From Spongilla lacustris (taxonomy: Eukaryota > Porifera > Demospongiae > Spongillida > Spongillidae): DNA of 64,000 nucleotides. The notes beneath the pieces are model-generated. The model saw only the letters and a list, made by a program, of their open reading frames with translations, was not told the origin of the DNA and ran no database searches. The position numbers and the translations under genes were made by a program. This document shows positions 59,501 to 64,000 of this stretch, in pieces. The DNA is taken from NCBI GenBank assembly GCA_949361645.1, contig OX442421.1, positions 2,478,633-2,542,632 on the forward strand. The letters are read 5' to 3'. Positions within the stretch are counted from its first letter, which is position 1. Each line of letters begins with the position of its first letter.

Positions 59501-60010
59501 ACGTGCATATCTATGTGAGGCTAAATACCAACAGTACACAGGTGTGCTTACCCTATTTCAGGGTACCACTGGTTTTGACCACACCCCATCCTGGAGTTAG
59601 ATAGGCAGCCATCTTGTGGTGATTTTTAAAATCTTAGGTGTCGGCATGGCTGTAGTGATGAACCACGTGCATATCCATGTGAGGCTATACACCAGTAGTG
59701 CACAGGTGTGCTTACCCTACTTCAGGGTACCACTGGTTTTGACCACACCCCTTCCTGGAGTTAGATAGGCAGCCATCTTGTGGTGATGGCTGTAGTGATG
59801 AACAACGTGCATATCCATGTGAGGCTATACACCAGCAGTACACAGGTGTGCTTACTCTACTTCAGGGTACCACTGGTTTTGACCACACCCCTCCCTGGTG
59901 TAAGATAGGTAGCCATCTTGTCGTATCGACGTGATGGCTATAGTGATGGACAAAATGCATATCCATGTGAGGCTATGCACCAGCAGTACACAGGTGTGCT
60001 TACCTTATCA
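56565..60010 (+). repeat. Right subterminal satellite array, about 22 units
   Basis: Units of about 140 bp and 164 bp, differing by presence or absence of a 24-bp block (TTTTTAAAATCTTAGGTGTC plus GGCA), often alternating. Each has GAACCACGTGCATATCC, a tract GTGAGGCT (inverse of AGCCTCAC), GGTACCACTGGTTTTGACC and AGGCAGCCATCTTG. Open frames through it are artefacts. Confidence 0.96.
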
Positions 60011-60268
60011 TGTGTATCACTGTAGTTGGTTGCACCAGACCACTTCGTACCGGTCCACTTCGTGGTAGTATAGACTAAGCGTAGGTTTATTCAGCTCATG
60101 TAATCGTCGCGTACATCCAGTAGATGGCACTCCAAATCGAATGGGAAAAGGGCCAAGTCCTTCTTTGAAGGTGTTTGTCGATCACAGCTCCTTGCGCTAT
60201 CTTGGTAATGTAGGCTATATTACTGTAATAGTATATACCGCGCGCGCCGGTTATCGGCATGCTATTGA

Positions 60269-60320
60269 TCTAACCGCTGGAATGTGAGGCTGAGGAATGT
60301 GAGGCTAACTTCTATTCGGT
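60269..60320 (-). repeat. Right TIR of the large transposon
   Basis: Inverse of 46325-46376, no mismatch in 52 bp. Followed by the target copy AGCATAATT at 60321-60329. Confidence 0.93.
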
Positions 60321-60329
60321 AGCATAATT

Positions 60330-61106
60330 GCGTATAGTGACAGATTTAAATTAATTACTTGCTTCCAGACTTTCCTGTAGTCTAGTAAACCAAATACTTC
60401 GTCCCTGTCCATTTGTAGGCCAGCCCAACATCATATTACGGTAGCACTTTTGTACATGCCGTAAAGTAAATCCAAACTAGGTTAACGTTATTGCACCCTG
60501 CATGGATGTCGGATTGAAAATTGAATATCATTGGAACGGCTAATTACGATTGATATAGTATTCGCTATGCATATAATATATGGGACAGTATCCGCGAAAA
60601 TTTCGTACGTTTTATAACACTATAAAACAATAGTGTTATAACGTTTGAATCGCTATATCTTCCGAACGGTAACCGTTATTGACATTCTATTTTCAGCACT
60701 TCATGCTACACCATTTCTCTATGAAAAATACATCTTGGAGTCTTGCAGTTGCTCCGTACCAGCATTGCAACGTTCGATACCCCACGGGGTTCAAACCCGC
60801 CGTAACTTTCGATAGGAGCAATCAAATCGCTTAAAATTCGGTTTGTAGGTAGAGAGGTCCAATACCTATCCATTTGTTCTGTTAGTTAATTTTGTGTCAT
60901 CCGTTACGGAGATACAGTTGAGCAAACTACGTGCGCGTTTTCCCGCTTGATTCGCGCCAATGATATACATGTATAACCGCCGCCTCCCCATGCATTGAGC
61001 GACCCAAATCATTGGCGCAAATCGAGCGGGAAAAGGTATTACGTAATGACATACGTTTATGAATAAATTATGCTCGGTTGTAATTAATTCATTTGTCTTG
61101 AATTTA
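60330..61106. other. Non-coding stretch
   Basis: No gene recognised. Small palindromes near 60,610-60,640. The last part is the paralogue of 22,510-22,580. Confidence 0.45.
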
Positions 61107-62605
61107 CAGTGGAAACCATCACACTTGCTCCTATAATTTTTTTGTACTGTTATTTTGTTCACTTGAATATATTTCAATAACAATGAGATCAAATGAAAAT
61201 CTGACAAGGCAGGTATAGTGTACAACTATTTTTCAATATATACTGAAAGTTAAAAAGCATCACGTGACTATTTACTTTTGTTATTAACACTTGTTGTGAC
61301 CCCAGTACAAAAAAAATTGTGAGCATAATTCCTTCTCCTGTAGGCAATAGATCTTGACCATATTCGCAATATATCTAAAGAACAAGCATTAGCAACCTTT
61401 GGCCGAGTCGGTTTTTAAGTCCGGTAAATAGTTACGGTATTATCGAGCTAGATATGCGTTTTTAGCTCGTAAAAGCTTAGCGATGCTATTTCGTAGTACG
61501 CTCTCACTGGACTGCTATATTTCGCTTCCGAGTCGTCACATGTTAGATCTATCGCGAAATCGTACTTGGGAGGCAATAGACCCTTCTTTGCCGTTAAAAA
61601 AGTGCCATCAGAGCTGAGTACCTGAAAACCTCCGCCATATCGCGATGAATTACATTTGAAACGTCATCATTGCATCATTTTGTATCGTGAATATATTTAT
61701 AATGTGACGTATCGGCAGAGATAATATAGCATCAAATTGGGCAGGTTACAAGAAACGTCAAAAAGCAAGAGGCAACTCTAAAGCTGGAAGGGAAGCGTAC
61801 CCAATTAGCTATTTGGAAGCTGCCATCTAGGATTCGAAGCTTTGGGTGATAGAACGCTAGCCTTGGCGAATGTCTTGATGGTCCATAAAGCTTCCCAATT
61901 TGATGCTACTGATTTACTAAACGTTCGCCGTGAGTGGCTGCAAGATGCAGCATCGCTAGGTTAAGAACCATTTTCACAATCCCTTGCATCCATTCGTATT
62001 ATCGTCACATTATAAATATATTCACGATACAAAATGACGAAATGATGACGTTTCAAATGTAATTCATCGCGATATGGCGGAGGTTTTCAGGTACTCAGCT
62101 CTGATGGCACTTTTTTAACGGCAAAGAAGGGTCTATTGCCTCCCAAGTACGATTTCGCGATAGATCTAACATGTGACGACTCGGAAGCGAAATATAGCAG
62201 TCCAGTGAGAGCGTACTACGAAATAGCATCGCTAAGCTTTTACGAGCTAAAAACGCATACCTAGCTCGATAATACCGTAACTATTTACCGGACTTAAAAA
62301 CCGACTCGGCCAAAGGTTGCTAATGCTTGTTCTTTAGATGCATTGCGAATATGGTCAAGATCTATTGCCTACAGGAGGAGGAATTATGTTCACAATTTTT
62401 TTTGTACTGGGGTCACAACAAGTGTTAATAACAAAAGTAAATAGTCACGTGATGCTTTTTAACTTTCAGTATATATTGAAAAATAGTTGTACACTATACC
62501 TGCGTTGTCAGATTTCCATTTGATCTCATTGTTATTGAAATATATTCAAGTGAACAAAATAACAGTACAAAAAAATTATAGGAGCAAGTGTGATGGTTTC
62601 CACTG
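61107..62605. mobile_element. Fold-back element with 603-bp arms (TA duplication)
   Basis: Starts CAGTGGAAACCATCACACTT and ends with its inverse. Arms are 61107-61709 and 62003-62605, nearly identical, with a 293-bp spacer. It is flanked by TA on both sides; the empty site TTGAATTTAGTTAATGG is at about 22,580. A TA duplication and CAGTGG end fit the Tc1/mariner group. No transposase frame in arms or spacer. Confidence 0.92.
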
Positions 62606-62607
62606 TA

Positions 62608-62702
62608 GTTAATGGATGCTTAATGTTCTTTTCATGATGCACGTATATTATACTGATTATAATATACGTGCATCATGAAAAGAACATTAAGCATCCATTA
62701 AC
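62608..62702. repeat. Inverted repeat, 45-bp arms
   Basis: GTTAATGGATGCTTAATG...TATTATA, loop CTGAT, then the inverse. Continues as a longer inverted duplication of the 61,057-61,106 sequence (TGCTCGGTTGTAATTAATTC) that excludes the fold-back element. Confidence 0.9.
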
Positions 62703-62739
62703 TAACAAATGAATTAATTACAACCGAGCATAATGGATT

Positions 62740-63349
62740 GATGTTTAGCGAATACTAAACCTGTTTTGAATTCAATTTGAAAAATAATAATTGATTTTAA
62801 TTTTTATATATTAATAATTTCTTGTCTTGAAACATGATTAATCATTTAAAAAGGTGGCAAATTCATTGCGGCAATAAATTAAACTACAATATCACACTGC
62901 ACTCTAAACAACAAAACAGGACATTTATAAAAACTCATACTCAATGCAAGAATGCATGCAGTTTTCTTACATTAAAAAGTAAGCATTGATCAATCTATAT
63001 GATTCTAAAAACATCCTATGAGAGATCGAGGCACCGTAAACATGTAAATGATCATGCATGGAGAGCGCTTGCTAGATATCGCCGAAGTATATGTAGCTAG
63101 TTAAGCAAATAGAAGGTCAGTGCAACATCTTTTGGCTTTTGGCTTTGATTTCTATGCATGCGTGCACTATAAAGAAAGAGTACCTGTGGATGAAATCTGC
63201 GAGCAGTTTCAAGCATCCGATTGTAGTACATAGATTAGCAATTGTGCCAGTCTTATAATCGTAAATTGCTGAATTATTTGATTCATGAAAAGAATATACA
63301 ATTTCCGTTTTTGCACGCAGTTTTATGTAGAGTTTTGAGCATGATATAA
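62740..63349. other. Non-coding stretch
   Basis: A/T-rich. The first 130 bp are a copy of 22,650-22,775. No gene seen. Confidence 0.45.
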
Positions 63350-63545
63350 TAAAAAGCGTTGGCGTCTGGGGCTACGCCCCAGACCAGCACTCCCTCAGGC
63401 CCCTAGTCTCGTACCCAGACCCTAGTACGTCACAGCTGCGGATGGATTACATCACCGCTACGCTAGAACTAGTTCTAGCGTAGCGGTGATGTGACTACCA
63501 GGCCCCCTAGCTGAGCGGGCGGGGTACCCCCTCCCGCACCCTCCC
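63350..63545. repeat. GC-rich dispersed repeat, split by a MITE
   Basis: Copy of 22335-22460 with a 94-bp insertion. Confidence 0.7.
63404..63497. mobile_element. 94-bp MITE, TAGTCTCG family
   Basis: Starts TAGTCTCGTACCCAGACCC. The right end is diverged (GTGACTA). Flanks TCAGGCCCC and CCAGGCCCC form a 9-bp duplication with one mismatch. Its centre is a near-perfect palindrome (CACCGCTACGCTAGAACTAG and inverse). Confidence 0.75.
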
Positions 63546-63795
63546 CCTTATTAATTAATCATCATTCTTTAACAACCCCCCTTTTCTGAAACCCCTGGAT
63601 CCGCCCCTGAGAAGTATAGCCAACCAGAGTAGAAAGACGAACAATGAGGGCCCTGGGGTGACCCAACAATTTGCAACCACGGCAACTGCTAGTGCAGCTG
63701 CATAGACCATATGGCTCAACCACCATTCGCAGTGACCTTTGGATGAACGCAGCGAAGAGGTGTTGATACCAGTGGCGGCCTGGCCGGGGGGGCCA

Positions 63796-63812
63796 GGGGG
63801 GGGGGGGGGGGG
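63796..63812 (+). repeat. poly(G) tract, about 17 nt
   Basis: G run in GC-rich DNA. The minus-strand frame across it is Pro-rich only because of this tract. Confidence 0.9.
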
Positions 63813-63946
63813 CACCAACCCACCTGCCGCTTTATGACGTGGGGCGCCAGGCGGCAGGCCGCAGGCGTTCATTCAACTTCACCGTCAACGTATTATCCAG
63901 CGCTAGCGCTCAATCGTCTGATTTAATTAACAAATTAACTCGTCTC

Positions 63947-63980
63947 TGTAGTATAATAATATTAATATTATTATACTACA
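63947..63980. repeat. Perfect 34-nt palindrome
   Basis: TGTAGTATAATAATATT followed by its inverse, near the window end. Confidence 0.9.
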
Positions 63981-64000
63981 CTCTTCCCCATCTACTATGA

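Larger units (their letters stand above)
46325..60320. mobile_element. Large Mutator-like transposon, 13,996 bp
   Basis: The 9-bp target AGCATAATT is duplicated at 46316-46324 and 60321-60329. Perfect 52-bp TIRs start ACCGAATAGAAGTTAGCCTC (46325-46376; inverse at 60269-60320). Inside each end lies an array of the same satellite in opposite orientation: about four units at the left, about 22 at the right. Each unit repeats AGCCTCACAT (or AGCCTCACGT), a 10-mer that occurs twice in the TIR. The centre holds one minus-strand gene encoding PHD, Mutator-like transposase, USP and ULP1. A 9-bp duplication and the CxxH motif both fit the Mutator superfamily. A 1,130-bp hAT-like element has inserted in the left array. 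Confidence 0.9.

Noticed and set aside
56565..60010. Regular repeats that could suggest a CRISPR array
   Set aside because: Units are 140-164 bp and nearly identical throughout, without unique spacers, in animal-type DNA. This is satellite DNA.
63555..63872. 105-codon Gly/Pro-rich minus-strand frame
   Set aside because: Created by a poly(G) tract and GC-rich repeat DNA.

Overview
The window looks like repeat-rich nuclear DNA of an animal, most likely a sponge or another early-branching invertebrate. It carries a T-box gene, genes with many short introns (about 50-70 bp, GT...AG), Ty3/gypsy retrotransposons, several families of cut-and-paste DNA transposons, satellite arrays and many long poly(G)/poly(C) tracts. 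The sponge assignment is an inference from intron size and repeat style, not from a diagnostic gene.

Layout. 1-1,848 is the end of a terminal-inverted-repeat (TIR) transposon whose second copy lies at 26,822-28,933. 2,337-5,751 is a RAG1-like gene in at least eleven exons: N-terminal zinc region, RING, and a DDE core of Transib/RAG1 type. It has one nonsense codon and two apparent frameshifts. 6,812-9,003 is a gypsy remnant. 9-22 kb is mostly non-coding, with a T-box gene (11.9-14.1 kb, minus strand), a transposase scrap, a MITE-like element, a solo LTR and a perfect 57-bp-arm hairpin. 22.8-34.5 kb is a rearranged gypsy element (family A) with a nearly identical inverted copy and several nested insertions. 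34,508-39,549 is a near-complete gypsy element (family B) with both LTRs and a 4-bp target duplication.

The main discovery is 46,325-60,320: a 13,996-bp transposon with a 9-bp target-site duplication (AGCATAATT), perfect 52-bp TIRs, and subterminal satellite arrays in opposite orientation that repeat a 10-bp motif of the TIR. Inside is one multi-exon minus-strand gene whose exons splice in phase almost throughout. It encodes, in order, a PHD finger, a Mutator-like (D, D, CxxH, E) transposase, a ubiquitin-specific protease (USP, Cys and His boxes intact) and a ULP1/SENP-type protease (His, Asp, Gln and Cys boxes intact). I know of ULP1 domains in some plant MULEs; the PHD-transposase-USP-ULP1 combination with inverted satellite ends is one I do not recognise.

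Beyond it, 61,107-62,605 is a fold-back element with 603-bp arms and a TA target duplication. The window ends in GC-rich repeat DNA with another small MITE. Three MITEs (23,819-24,771; 46,040-46,116; 63,404-63,497) share TAGTCTCG ends and 9-bp duplications, so a second Mutator-like family is probably active in this genome.
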